Below, one piece after another: positions 23,547 to 31,540 of a DNA stretch of 64,000 bases (position 1 is its first letter; each line of letters opens with the position of its first letter). The translations under genes and the position numbers were made by a program. The notes beneath the pieces are model-generated. The model had not been told where the DNA came from and ran no database searches. It was given only the letters and a program-made list of their open reading frames with translations. The stretch is taken from NCBI RefSeq assembly GCF_030555055.1, contig NZ_JAMOAO010000001.1:4712001-4776000 (forward strand), in the 5' to 3' direction. The DNA comes from Nocardiopsis sp. YSL2. GTDB taxonomy: Bacteria > Actinomycetota > Actinomycetes > Streptosporangiales > Streptosporangiaceae.

Positions 23547-25409
23547 TCACAGGGTCTGGACCGAGCCCTCGTACATGGCGTCGAGCAGGTCCCGGTACTT
23601 GTCCTCGACCGCTCTGCGCCGCATCTTCAGGCTGGGCGTGATCTCTCCCTCGTCCACGGTGAGCTCTCGGGGCAGGATCGTGAACCGCTTGATGGTCTCG
23701 TGCCGCGGCAGGTCCCGGTTGAGCGCGTCGATGGCCTCCTGCACCATCTGGTGCACCCTGGGCTCCTTGACCAGCCCGGCGTAGTCCAGGGCGCCCAGGC
23801 CGTTCTCCTGCGCCCACACCTCGATCGCCTCGGGGTCCAGGGCCACCAGCGCCACGCAGTAGGCGCGCCGGTCGCCGTGCACGACGAAGTTGCTGATGTA
23901 GGGGCACAGCGACTTGAACCGGCTCTCGATCCCCTGCGGCGCCACGTACTTGCCGCCGGAGGTCTTGATCAGCTCCTTCTTGCGGTCGGTGATCCGCAGC
24001 CGGCCGTCCTCCAGGACGCCGATGTCGCCGGTGGCGAACCAGCCGTCCTCGGTGAGCACCTCCTCGGTGGCACCGGAGAGGTTGTGGTAGCCGCGCATCA
24101 CGCCGCCGCCGCGCACCAGCACCTCGCCGTCCTCGGCGATCCGGACCTCCGTACCCGGCATGGGGAGGCCGACCGTGCCGAAGCGCACGTCGCCCGGCCG
24201 GTTGACGAAGGTGCCCGCGCTGGTCTCGGTGAGCCCGTACCCCTCCAGGATGGTCACGCCGGCGCCGTAGAAGAAGCGCCCGATCTCCGGAGCGAGGGGC
24301 GCGCTTCCCGACACGAAGAACTTGAGCCGACCGCCGAACCGGGCCCGCAGCTTGCTGAACACCAACCGGTCGGCCACCGCGTGCTGCAGGGCGAGCAGGC
24401 CCGCGGGCTCCTTGCCCCGCTCCCTGACCCGGGCGACCCGTTCGCCCACGCCGACGGCCCAGGTGAAGATGCGGAACTTGGCGGCCCCGCCCTCCTTGGC
24501 CTGCATGACCACCCGGTTGTACACCTTCTCGAAGATGCGCGGAGCCGCCGCCATGAACGTGGGCCGCACGATCGCCAGGTTGTCGACGATCTTGTCGACG
24601 CGCCCGTCCACCGCCGTCCTGAACCCCATGCGCAACTGGCTGACCTGCATGTACTTGCCGAAGACGTGCGACAGCGGCAGCCACAGGTACTGCACGTCGT
24701 CGCCGGTCATCAGGTCGTGGCCCTGCGCCTTCACCTCCTCGCCGAGGTCGTGGACCGCCTGTGCCTCGTACAGCCAGTTGGCGTGGTCCAGCCGGACGCC
24801 CTTGGGCCGCCCGGTGGTGCCGGAGGTGTAGATGAGGGTGGCCAGATGGTCGGGCCGGACCGCGTCCACGAGCTCGTCGAACAGGTCGGGCCTCTCCGCG
24901 GCCAGCTCGGCGCCCCTGGCCTCCAGCTCGGCCAGGGTGATGACCCAGTCGCCGTCCCCCTCGCCGTCGAAGACCACGACCTTGGACAGTCCTGGCATCT
25001 GGGGGCGCTGGCCGACGAGCTTGGCCACCTGCTCGGCGTCCTCGGCGAAGGCGATCATGCTGCCCGAGTCGGAGACGATGTAGGCACAGTCGGGCGGTGT
25101 GGAGGAGGGGTAGATGGTGGTGACGGCACCGCCGGCGCACAGCACGCCGAGGTCGGCCAGGATCCACTCGATCCTGGTACCCGCGTTGATGGCGCACCTG
25201 GCCTGGGAGGTCACACCGAGGGTGTGCAGGCCGAGCGCGATGTGGCGTACCCGGTCCAGTGTCTGCGACCAGGTGAGGGACCTCCACTCCTCCGGAGCGC
25301 CGGTCGTGTCGGGGACGGGGTAGCTGAAAGCCTCGTGGTCACCCGATTCCCGTACGCGGGAGAGGAACATGTCGGGGACGGAACGAGCGGGGGATTCACT
25401 GTTGCCCAT
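23547..25409 (-). CDS. Long-chain acyl-CoA synthetase (AMP-forming, FadD15-like)
   Basis: 620 aa adenylate-forming enzyme that activates fatty acids to acyl-CoA. Motifs: P-loop YTSGTTGRPKGVRLDH, GYGLTETSAG, TGDIGVLEDGRLRITDRKKELIKTSGGKYVAPQGIE (hinge and A8), plus the C-terminal LPRHETIKRFTILPRELTVDEGEITPSLKMRRRAVEDKYRDLLDAMY. Length and motifs match the FadD15/long-chain class. TAGCTT ends 6 nt before the ATG, so a leaderless message is likely. Confidence 0.94.
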   Translation of the reverse strand: MGNSESPARSVPDMFLSRVRESGDHEAFSYPVPDTTGAPEEWRSLTWSQTLDRVRHIALGLHTLGVTSQARCAINAGTRIEWILADLGVLCAGGAVTTIYPSSTPPDCAYIVSDSGSMIAFAEDAEQVAKLVGQRPQMPGLSKVVVFDGEGDGDWVITLAELEARGAELAAERPDLFDELVDAVRPDHLATLIYTSGTTGRPKGVRLDHANWLYEAQAVHDLGEEVKAQGHDLMTGDDVQYLWLPLSHVFGKYMQVSQLRMGFRTAVDGRVDKIVDNLAIVRPTFMAAAPRIFEKVYNRVVMQAKEGGAAKFRIFTWAVGVGERVARVRERGKEPAGLLALQHAVADRLVFSKLRARFGGRLKFFVSGSAPLAPEIGRFFYGAGVTILEGYGLTETSAGTFVNRPGDVRFGTVGLPMPGTEVRIAEDGEVLVRGGGVMRGYHNLSGATEEVLTEDGWFATGDIGVLEDGRLRITDRKKELIKTSGGKYVAPQGIESRFKSLCPYISNFVVHGDRRAYCVALVALDPEAIEVWAQENGLGALDYAGLVKEPRVHQMVQEAIDALNRDLPRHETIKRFTILPRELTVDEGEITPSLKMRRRAVEDKYRDLLDAMYEGSVQTL

Positions 25410-25486
25410 GTCACAAAGCTACCCCTGGGTAGGGGTAGCGGCAACAGTCGGTGCGCACACTCCGTTCCCGGTCGGGCCGGACCGGT

Positions 25487-25966
25487 TCAGTGCGCGCCGA
25501 TCGGTGCGGTGACCGCCTCGGTCAGCGAGATGAGGTCCCGCGGCGCCAGCTCCATCTGCAGCCCGCGCCGCCCGGCGGAGACGAAGACCGACGGCAGATC
25601 CGTGACAGAGGAGTCCACCACCGTCCGCAGCCGTTTGCGCTGCCCGAGCGGACTGATACCGCCGCGCACGTACCCCGTGATCTTCTCCGCGCGGGCCGGA
25701 TCGGCCATCGCCGCCTTCTTGCCCCCGACCGCGGCCGCCAGCGCCTTGAGGTTGAGTGTCGTGCTCACCGGGACGACGCCCACGGTGAAGACCCCGTCCA
25801 CCTCGGCGATCAGTGTCTTGAAGACCTGCGCCTGCGGGACGCCGAGCGCGTCGGCGGCGTCGGCCCCGTAGGAGTGCCCGTCGCCGTCGGCCGAATACGG
25901 ATGAAGGGTGAAGGTCGTCTTGGTCCGCCCGGCGGCCACGGTCGCGGGCGTGGCTTGTGCACTCAT
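25487..25966 (-). CDS. ybaK: YbaK/EbsC-family aminoacyl-tRNA deacylase
   Basis: 159 aa single-domain editing protein that hydrolyses mischarged tRNA, typically Cys-tRNA-Pro. The family core includes GVPQAQVFKTLIAEVDGVFTVGVVPVSTTLNLKALAAAVGGKKAAMADPARAEKITGYVRGGISPLGQRKRLRTVVDSS, including the catalytic-site lysine and the TGYxxGGISP block. The stop lies 77 bp before the acyl-CoA synthetase start. Functional class (YbaK versus a ProX relative) is less sure than the fold. Confidence 0.93.
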   Translation of the reverse strand: MSAQATPATVAAGRTKTTFTLHPYSADGDGHSYGADAADALGVPQAQVFKTLIAEVDGVFTVGVVPVSTTLNLKALAAAVGGKKAAMADPARAEKITGYVRGGISPLGQRKRLRTVVDSSVTDLPSVFVSAGRRGLQMELAPRDLISLTEAVTAPIGAH

Positions 25967-26138
25967 GGATCCCCTGGTGGTTCGGCGCGCGCACGCGCGA
26001 TTGTGCTTTCCGGCCCCGGCGGGGCGCCCGATCCGACGCGGACGCCCCCGGCCTGTCCAGCAATCTAAACGCCCATCCAGAAGTTCTGCGCGTAACCCCG
26101 CCTGCGGAGGCCGGAAACGGCACGTGCCGACAAGGACC

Positions 26139-26789
26139 CTACCGGGGGCGGAGGGAGGTCGGAACCGGCATCCGGCCCCCCGGCCGCCCCCCGTCCCGTG
26201 GCAGCGGGTAGGTGTCCGCGGTCCCGAGGTAGTCGCCGCCGACCCTGCCCAGGGCGCGCAACCGGTCGTGCATCACCCGACCGCGCCCGTCCAGGACGTC
26301 GGGGCGCACATGGAAGCAGACCACCCTGCCGATCACCAGCAGCGCGTTGCCCAGCGGCAGCGACCGTTCCAGCACGCACTCCATCGCCAGGGGGGACTCC
26401 GCGACCCGTGGCGGGGACACGTGACGGGCCGGGGCGGCCGCCGTCTCCGCCACCGCGAACTCGTCGTCCTCGGGAGGGAGGTCGGCCGACGTGGCCCGCA
26501 TGGCCTCGCCCAGGGCCTCCGGCACGATGTTGACCACGAACTCCCCGGTGCTGCCGATGTTGGACGCCGTGTCCTTGGCCGCTCCGTCGTCGCGCGCCTC
26601 GATGGTCAACGACAGCATCGGCGGGTCGGTGGACACGACGGTGAAGTAGCTGAAGGGGGCGAGGTTGGCGACCCCCTCGGGGCCGAGGGTGCTGGTCCAG
26701 GCGATGGGGCGGGGCACGACACCGCCCAACAGCAGCTTGCGCGCGGTCTCGCCGGCCATGGAACCGGGGGTCAGGGTCACGTGCTCCAC
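26139..26789 (-). CDS. Flavin reductase-like FMN-binding protein (216 aa)
   Basis: A split-barrel FMN-binding protein of the flavin reductase/DIM6 family: MAGETARKLLLGGVVPRPIAWTSTLGPEGVANLAPFSYFTVVSTDPPMLSLTIE is the typical N-terminal flavin-binding block (RPIAWxST, NLAPFSYF), followed by KDTASNIGSTGEFVVNIV. It may supply reduced flavin to a monooxygenase or be an oxidoreductase itself. The start is one of two in-frame GTGs (26789 or 26780); both overlap the upstream permease stop, giving tight coupling. AGGAGG lies 4 nt before the first. It is co-transcribed with the permease, placing it in the catabolic locus described below. Confidence 0.9.
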   Translation of the reverse strand: MEHVTLTPGSMAGETARKLLLGGVVPRPIAWTSTLGPEGVANLAPFSYFTVVSTDPPMLSLTIEARDDGAAKDTASNIGSTGEFVVNIVPEALGEAMRATSADLPPEDDEFAVAETAAAPARHVSPPRVAESPLAMECVLERSLPLGNALLVIGRVVCFHVRPDVLDGRGRVMHDRLRALGRVGGDYLGTADTYPLPRDGGRPGGRMPVPTSLRPR

Positions 26790-28129
26790 AGGTCCTCCTC
26801 GAACTCCTCGTGCCTGGTCGGCACACCGATGCCGCGGAAGGCCCACTCGGCGAGGGGAACGCTCAGGATCGCCACGGCGACGCCGTGGACGGGCGGGAGC
26901 CCGAAGGAGAGCTGTTCGCTGACGAAGGCGGTGGCCAGTCCGAGCAGGTAGGCGGTGGCGCAGCTCCACCGCACCGCCAGGAAGCGGACCCGGTTCAGCT
27001 GGGGCAGCCGCCCCCGCCAGACGAACAGGTGGTCACCGATGATGACGCCGCCGAGCGGAGGGATGAGGATGCCCAGCAGGACCAGGTACTGGGGCAGCGC
27101 CTCGTAGATCCCGGTCAGGGCCAGGACGATGGCGATGGCCACCCCGCCGATGATGAAGGGGCGCTTGGCCGGGACGTTGAACATCTCCGCTCCCGCGACG
27201 CCGAACGCGTAGGCGGTGTTCTCCTGGGTGGTCCACACGTTGAAGAACAGCAGGACGACGGCGGCCGCGACCAGGTTGAGCTGGAGCAGGACGGCCACGA
27301 AGTCGGTGGCCTGGAAGGCGATGGCGCCGATCGCACCGAAGAAGAGCATCAGCAGGTTGAACACCAGGAAGGCGCACAGCCCGGCGGCGAACCCGTGCCA
27401 GGGCCGACGGGCGAACCTGCTCCAGTTGGGAATCTGGGTGCCGCCGCTGACGAAGGTGCCGACCACGATGGTCACGGCCGTGGCCCAGGCGATGCTGCCC
27501 TGCTCGGCGGGCGTGACGGACGCCAGCCCGCCCCAGCCCCCCACGCTGTCCAGGGCCTCGTAGAGCACCCACAGGCACAGGATCAGCATCAGGGGGACGG
27601 ACAGGCCGCTGAGGAGTTCCAGGCCGCGGTAGCCGTAGTAGGCGGTCACGCCGGTCAGGACGGAGCTGAGCACGACCACCAGCCACGTGTACTCCTCGAA
27701 TCCGAACGCCTGGACCAGGAGCTCGGACAGGAACACGGCCGTCACCGCGTACCAGCACACCTGGGTCCCGCCCAACAGGACGCTGGCGTACTTGGCGCCG
27801 TAGCGGCCCAGGCTGTAGCGGGCCAGCAGGACCGTGGTCAGCCCCGTGCGCGCCCCGATCAGGGAGAGCAGAGCGACGTACAGGCCCAGGATGAGGCTGC
27901 CGACCGCCAGGACGACGAGGAGGTCGTTCCAGGCGAAGGCCCCGGAGAGCCGGGCTCCGGCCAACATGGTGGGGGTGAAGAAGACGAAGCCGATCAGGAC
28001 GAAGAACAGCGAGAGGAAGTTGCGGCGGGCGTGCTGGGGGACCCGGTTCTGCGGGTAGTCGTCCTCGGCGACCGTCTCGGCACGGGTACGGGCGGCGCTC
28101 ACGGGCGGGTCCGCTTCATGGATGGACAT
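26777..28129 (-). CDS. NCS1-family nucleobase/cytosine-type permease
   Basis: 450 aa with about 12 membrane segments. NCS1 hallmarks: NFLSLFFVLIGFVFFTPTMLAGARLSGAF, a GARTGLTTVLLARYSLGRYGAKYASVLLGGTQVCWY segment, and PNWSRFARRPWHGF. Family members take up cytosine, purines, hydantoin, allantoin or related N-heterocycles by proton or sodium symport. ATG at 28129 follows GGAGGTC. Divergent from the PucR-type regulator. It is the likely importer for the neighbouring degradative enzymes; the actual compound is unknown. Confidence 0.93.
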   Translation of the reverse strand: MSIHEADPPVSAARTRAETVAEDDYPQNRVPQHARRNFLSLFFVLIGFVFFTPTMLAGARLSGAFAWNDLLVVLAVGSLILGLYVALLSLIGARTGLTTVLLARYSLGRYGAKYASVLLGGTQVCWYAVTAVFLSELLVQAFGFEEYTWLVVVLSSVLTGVTAYYGYRGLELLSGLSVPLMLILCLWVLYEALDSVGGWGGLASVTPAEQGSIAWATAVTIVVGTFVSGGTQIPNWSRFARRPWHGFAAGLCAFLVFNLLMLFFGAIGAIAFQATDFVAVLLQLNLVAAAVVLLFFNVWTTQENTAYAFGVAGAEMFNVPAKRPFIIGGVAIAIVLALTGIYEALPQYLVLLGILIPPLGGVIIGDHLFVWRGRLPQLNRVRFLAVRWSCATAYLLGLATAFVSEQLSFGLPPVHGVAVAILSVPLAEWAFRGIGVPTRHEEFEEDLWST

Positions 28130-28253
28130 GGTCTGACCTCCGGGTTCACACTGTCAGTGGTCTCGGTCACAGCCCAACCCAAACAGAGCGCTCGATGACG
28201 CGGGATAGAGAAAGCTCTAGAGAATCGTGCGTTCTGGTGGTTATATACACACC

Positions 28254-29831
28254 ATGCTGACTCTGCGCTCCCTCGCCGCCGACCCGGCCCTCCAGTTGCG
28301 CGTCCTGGTGGAGGGCGATCGGGAGTGGGACCTGCCGGTGCGCTGGGTGCACAACACCGAACTCGCGGACCCCTCCCCGTACCTGCGCGCACACGAGCTC
28401 GTGATGACCAACGGGCTGTGGTTCTCCGGCCCCGCGTCGGCTGAGGCGTTCGTCTCCAGCGTGAGCCGCAGCGGTGGAGCGGGCATCGTCTTCGGTCTGC
28501 GCAGGGAGACCCCGCAGACCCCGCGTGAACTGGTGCGCTCCTGCCGGGACGCCGGGGTGCCGCTGCTGGAACTGGGGGTGTCGATCCCGTTCACCGAGGT
28601 GTCGCAGGCGGCGGCGGGGCGGTACGCCGAACAGCGCCAGAACGACCTGATCGACCTGGTCCGCCGCAACAACGCGCTGGTGGAGGCGGCCTCACACGGC
28701 GGGGGCATGTCGCGGGCGCTGGAGATCCTGCACCGCGACCACCCCCGCCTGCGGATGTACGTGGTGGACCGTACGGGTCGCTGTCTGGCCAGCGCCGGTG
28801 TCCGACCGGACCGGGAGGACACGGCGGCGGTCGCCCGCGCCCTGTCCAGGCGGCCGCCGCCGTTGGAGGTCGAGCCGGCTTCGGGCGGGACCGCGACGCT
28901 CTTCCTCATCGACACCCTCGGTGCGCGCGGCGGCACGGGGGCGGCCCTGGTGTGCCTGGAGGCGATGCACGAGCTGTCGGGGCCGCAACTGGAGTCGTTG
29001 GAGCAGGTGGCGCGGTTCCTGAGTCTGGAGGTCGCGCGCGAGGAGCTGACCAGGACGGTCGAGATGCGGTTCGCCGGGGAACTCCTCGACATGATCTCTT
29101 CCGGAGCGCGCGAGGAGCAGGAGGTCGTGGACCGGCTGCGCGCCTTCGGAGTGGACGGGACCGGGCCGCTGGCGGTGTGCGCCCTCGGAGTGCGGATGGG
29201 CGAGCGTGGTGCGGCGCTGAGCGAGCACGTCAGCCGCTTCTTCGTGGACGAGTTCGTCCCGGTGGCGATCGCCGAGGGCGCGCGCGACACCGTGGCCATC
29301 TTCCCGTGGGTGTGGTCCGAGGGCGAACTGACCGACTTCGCCGCGCGGCTGTCCCGGACGGTCACGGGCCGGCCGGACACCGGGGGTGCGGTGGTCGTCG
29401 GTCTGGGTTCGGTGACCGAGGGCGTCGAGGCGCTCCGCACGGGCCTGTGGGAGGCGCGGGAGTGCTGCCGGATCCTGAGCGCGCGTCCCGCGGGGCCCCT
29501 GGTGGGCAGGTTCGGTGACCTGGGCATGTACCGCCTGCTCCTGGGCCACCACGGCCCGGAGGAACTGCGCACCCTTTCGGAGGGGGTGCTCGGCCCGGTA
29601 CGCGCCTACGACCAGGCCAGGGGCGGTCGGCTGGTGGCGACGCTGCGGGCCTTCCTGGACGCCGACGGCAACTGGAACGCGACGGCCGCCGCACTCCACG
29701 TGCACGTCAACACGTTGCGCAACCGCATGGCCAAGGTGACGGAGCTGACTGGGCTGGACGTGGCACGCACCCCGGAGCGCGTGGATCTGTTCCTGGCACT
29801 GGAGGCGCAGGAGTCGGCCGACCTCCGCTGA
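28254..29831 (+). CDS. PucR-family transcriptional regulator
   Basis: 525 aa. The N-terminal PucR domain (about residues 5-120) reads LTLRSLAADPALQLRVLVEGDREWDLPVRWVHNTELADPSPYLRAHELVMTNGLW. A central GAF/GGDEF-like sensor region follows, and the C-terminal PucR HTH is DADGNWNATAAALHVHVNTLRNRMAKVTELTGLDVARTPERVDLFLALEA. In Bacillus, PucR activates purine catabolism; homologues commonly control nucleobase, allantoin or amino-compound use. Start MLTLRS at 28254 matches the family N-terminus. It sits between the permease operon and the hydrolase genes, so it probably controls both sides. Confidence 0.94.
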   Translation: MLTLRSLAADPALQLRVLVEGDREWDLPVRWVHNTELADPSPYLRAHELVMTNGLWFSGPASAEAFVSSVSRSGGAGIVFGLRRETPQTPRELVRSCRDAGVPLLELGVSIPFTEVSQAAAGRYAEQRQNDLIDLVRRNNALVEAASHGGGMSRALEILHRDHPRLRMYVVDRTGRCLASAGVRPDREDTAAVARALSRRPPPLEVEPASGGTATLFLIDTLGARGGTGAALVCLEAMHELSGPQLESLEQVARFLSLEVAREELTRTVEMRFAGELLDMISSGAREEQEVVDRLRAFGVDGTGPLAVCALGVRMGERGAALSEHVSRFFVDEFVPVAIAEGARDTVAIFPWVWSEGELTDFAARLSRTVTGRPDTGGAVVVGLGSVTEGVEALRTGLWEARECCRILSARPAGPLVGRFGDLGMYRLLLGHHGPEELRTLSEGVLGPVRAYDQARGGRLVATLRAFLDADGNWNATAAALHVHVNTLRNRMAKVTELTGLDVARTPERVDLFLALEAQESADLR

Positions 29832-29859
29832 CCGGAGCCGCTTCGGGGCGCGTCCCGTC

Positions 29860-30729
29860 TCACCAGTCCGGGTAGACGGCGGGGTCCGCCGGACGCCGCT
29901 GGACGGGGCGGGTCGCCAGGGTGGCGTCCGCGCCGGCCGCCAGGGCGACGTCCACGCAACGTGCGAAGCGCACGTCACCCCGGTCCTGGGCGTGTTCGAT
30001 CAGCGCACGCAGGGCCAGTGCCCGGCTGGGGCGTCCGGTGAGGAAGGGATGGCTGGTGAGGTTGAACAGACAGCCGTAGTGGCGCATCGCGTCCAACTCC
30101 GCTTTCCACAGTTCCAGTGCCTTGCGCGGCGACTCGATGACCGAGCCGATCGCCGGTTCGGGCAGGAACGCGTACTGCTGCCAGTCGTCCAGTGACCAGT
30201 GCACCGGAAGCTCGACGATCCGTCCGGCACCGGTGTCGAGCGCGTAGGGCCTGTCGTCACCCATCAGGGAGGAGTCGTAGACCAGCCCGTGTTCGGCGAC
30301 CAGCGTCGCGGTGTTCCAGGTCGCGGCCCACATGGCGGCGCGGTGCCCGTGGATCTCGATGTCCTGGTCGGCGAAGACCCGCAGGGCGCGCTCGAAGTCC
30401 TCGCGTTCCTCTGCGGGGGCCATGTGCGTGGGGGCCCGGTGGCTGTAGGAGTGGTGGGCGACCTCGTGGCCGCGGTCCTGGATCCGCTCGGCGAGCCCGG
30501 GACGCTGCTCGGCGACCCACCCGGGGACGAAGAAGGTCGCGGGGACCTGGAGGTCGTCCAGGAGGTCCAGCAGGCGCGGGACACCCACGTCGGGGCCGTA
30601 GGCCTGGTGGCTCATGGTCATGGCGTGCTCGGCGTAGCGGTGTCCCTCGGCCAGCACGGGTGTCTCGGCGTCGACGTCGAAGGTCAGCAGGGCCACGGCG
30701 GCGGCGCCTTCGTTCCAGGTCGTACTCAC
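29860..30729 (-). CDS. Polysaccharide-deacetylase-fold (NodB/PuuE-like) hydrolase
   Basis: 289 aa. NodB motif 1 is TFDVDAE, motif 2 is HHSYSH (HxxxH metal pair), and motif 3 is a divergent HGHRAAMW. A TSHPFLTGRPSRALALRALIEHAQ stretch follows. Soluble, with no signal peptide, unlike cell-wall deacetylases. The fold plus context points to a cytoplasmic amidohydrolase related to PuuE-type allantoinases, rather than a chitin or peptidoglycan deacetylase; this is inference. Its start overlaps the DUF1989 gene stop (ATGA), so the two are coupled. Confidence 0.88.
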   Translation of the reverse strand: MSTTWNEGAAAVALLTFDVDAETPVLAEGHRYAEHAMTMSHQAYGPDVGVPRLLDLLDDLQVPATFFVPGWVAEQRPGLAERIQDRGHEVAHHSYSHRAPTHMAPAEEREDFERALRVFADQDIEIHGHRAAMWAATWNTATLVAEHGLVYDSSLMGDDRPYALDTGAGRIVELPVHWSLDDWQQYAFLPEPAIGSVIESPRKALELWKAELDAMRHYGCLFNLTSHPFLTGRPSRALALRALIEHAQDRGDVRFARCVDVALAAGADATLATRPVQRRPADPAVYPDW

Positions 30730-31391
30730 AGCTGTTCCTTACCGGACGTGGCGTCCGCGGACGCGAACGCCGAACGGAGGCGGCCGGGGTCGTCGAGGAC
30801 CTCGATCGCCAGCGGGGTGGGGCCCTCCCCGTTGATTCCCACCAGGTCCTGCGGACAGGCGGACACGATCACGACGCAGTCGAGCTCCGCCCGGAACGTG
30901 ATCGCGTCACCCGGCCGACTCCTGGCGGAGTGCCAGGCGATGTCGGTTCCGTCGATGACGGGGATGTTCATGAACACGTTGATCGGCTGCGGGGCGTCGG
31001 TGACGGATATGCCGTGTGCGGCGGCGGCCTCGGCGAGGTTGGCCGCGCACGAGCGGTGTCCCGGGTCGGCGCCCAGGTCGGCGTACCGCTGGGGGTCGCA
31101 GGCGGGGACGAGCATGTCGTGGGCGCCCGGTGAGGTGTCCTCGACCAGGGTGAGCAACGGGCGGCGACGGTTGGTCACGAAGGTCTCGCCCTTGCGCGGG
31201 AAGAGTCGGCTGAGGTGGGCGCGCGTGTGTCCGGCGCTGTGGTACTCGGCCGGGTCGTCGGCGACGAAGGCGAAGACGTCGCCGACCTGGCCGCCGTCGG
31301 TGTCGACGACCCGAACCGACCGCCCCGCCTCGACCCGGACGGATCGGGCGTGGCGCGCCGGGACGACTGTGCGTACTGAAGATGTGCTCAT
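30726..31391 (-). CDS. DUF1989 (urea carboxylase-associated family) protein
   Basis: 221 aa. Family landmarks visible: VPARHARSVRVEAGRSVRVVDTDGGQVGDVFAFVADDPAEYHSAGHTRAHLSRLFPRKGETFVTNRRRPLLTLVEDTSPGAHDMLVPACDP, then RSCAANL and INVFMNIPVIDGTDIAWHSARSRPGD. DUF1989 members include the carboxyguanidine deiminase subunits and proteins encoded beside urea carboxylase. No urea carboxylase or allophanate hydrolase is present here, so the substrate may differ. It is first in a two-gene operon with the NodB-fold hydrolase. ATG at 31391 is chosen from the family N-terminus. Confidence 0.88.
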   Translation of the reverse strand: MSTSSVRTVVPARHARSVRVEAGRSVRVVDTDGGQVGDVFAFVADDPAEYHSAGHTRAHLSRLFPRKGETFVTNRRRPLLTLVEDTSPGAHDMLVPACDPQRYADLGADPGHRSCAANLAEAAAAHGISVTDAPQPINVFMNIPVIDGTDIAWHSARSRPGDAITFRAELDCVVIVSACPQDLVGINGEGPTPLAIEVLDDPGRLRSAFASADATSGKEQL

Positions 31392-31454
31392 GGGGAGAGT
31401 CCAGCATCGGGGCCTCGGGAGTTCCATGGATGTTGTCACATGAGAACGTCGCTC

Positions 31455-31474
31455 ACATGGAGATTTCTCCATGT
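31455..31474. promoter_or_regulatory. Perfect 20-bp palindrome between the DUF1989 operon and the amidase
   Basis: ACATGGAGA (31455-31463), TT, then TCTCCATGT (31466-31474): a perfect 9+2+9 inverted repeat. It lies 64 bp upstream of the DUF1989 start and 66 bp upstream of the amidase start, nearly midway, so one regulator bound here could control both divergent units. A related TTCCATGGA sequence lies about 30 bp to its left. The binding protein is not identified; PucR is the local candidate. Confidence 0.75.
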
Positions 31475-31540
31475 CCCGAGGTGGGGGGCGGCCACGACGA
31501 TGGGGGAGTGCCAGGCCGAGCGAGCAGGAGGAGAAACGCG

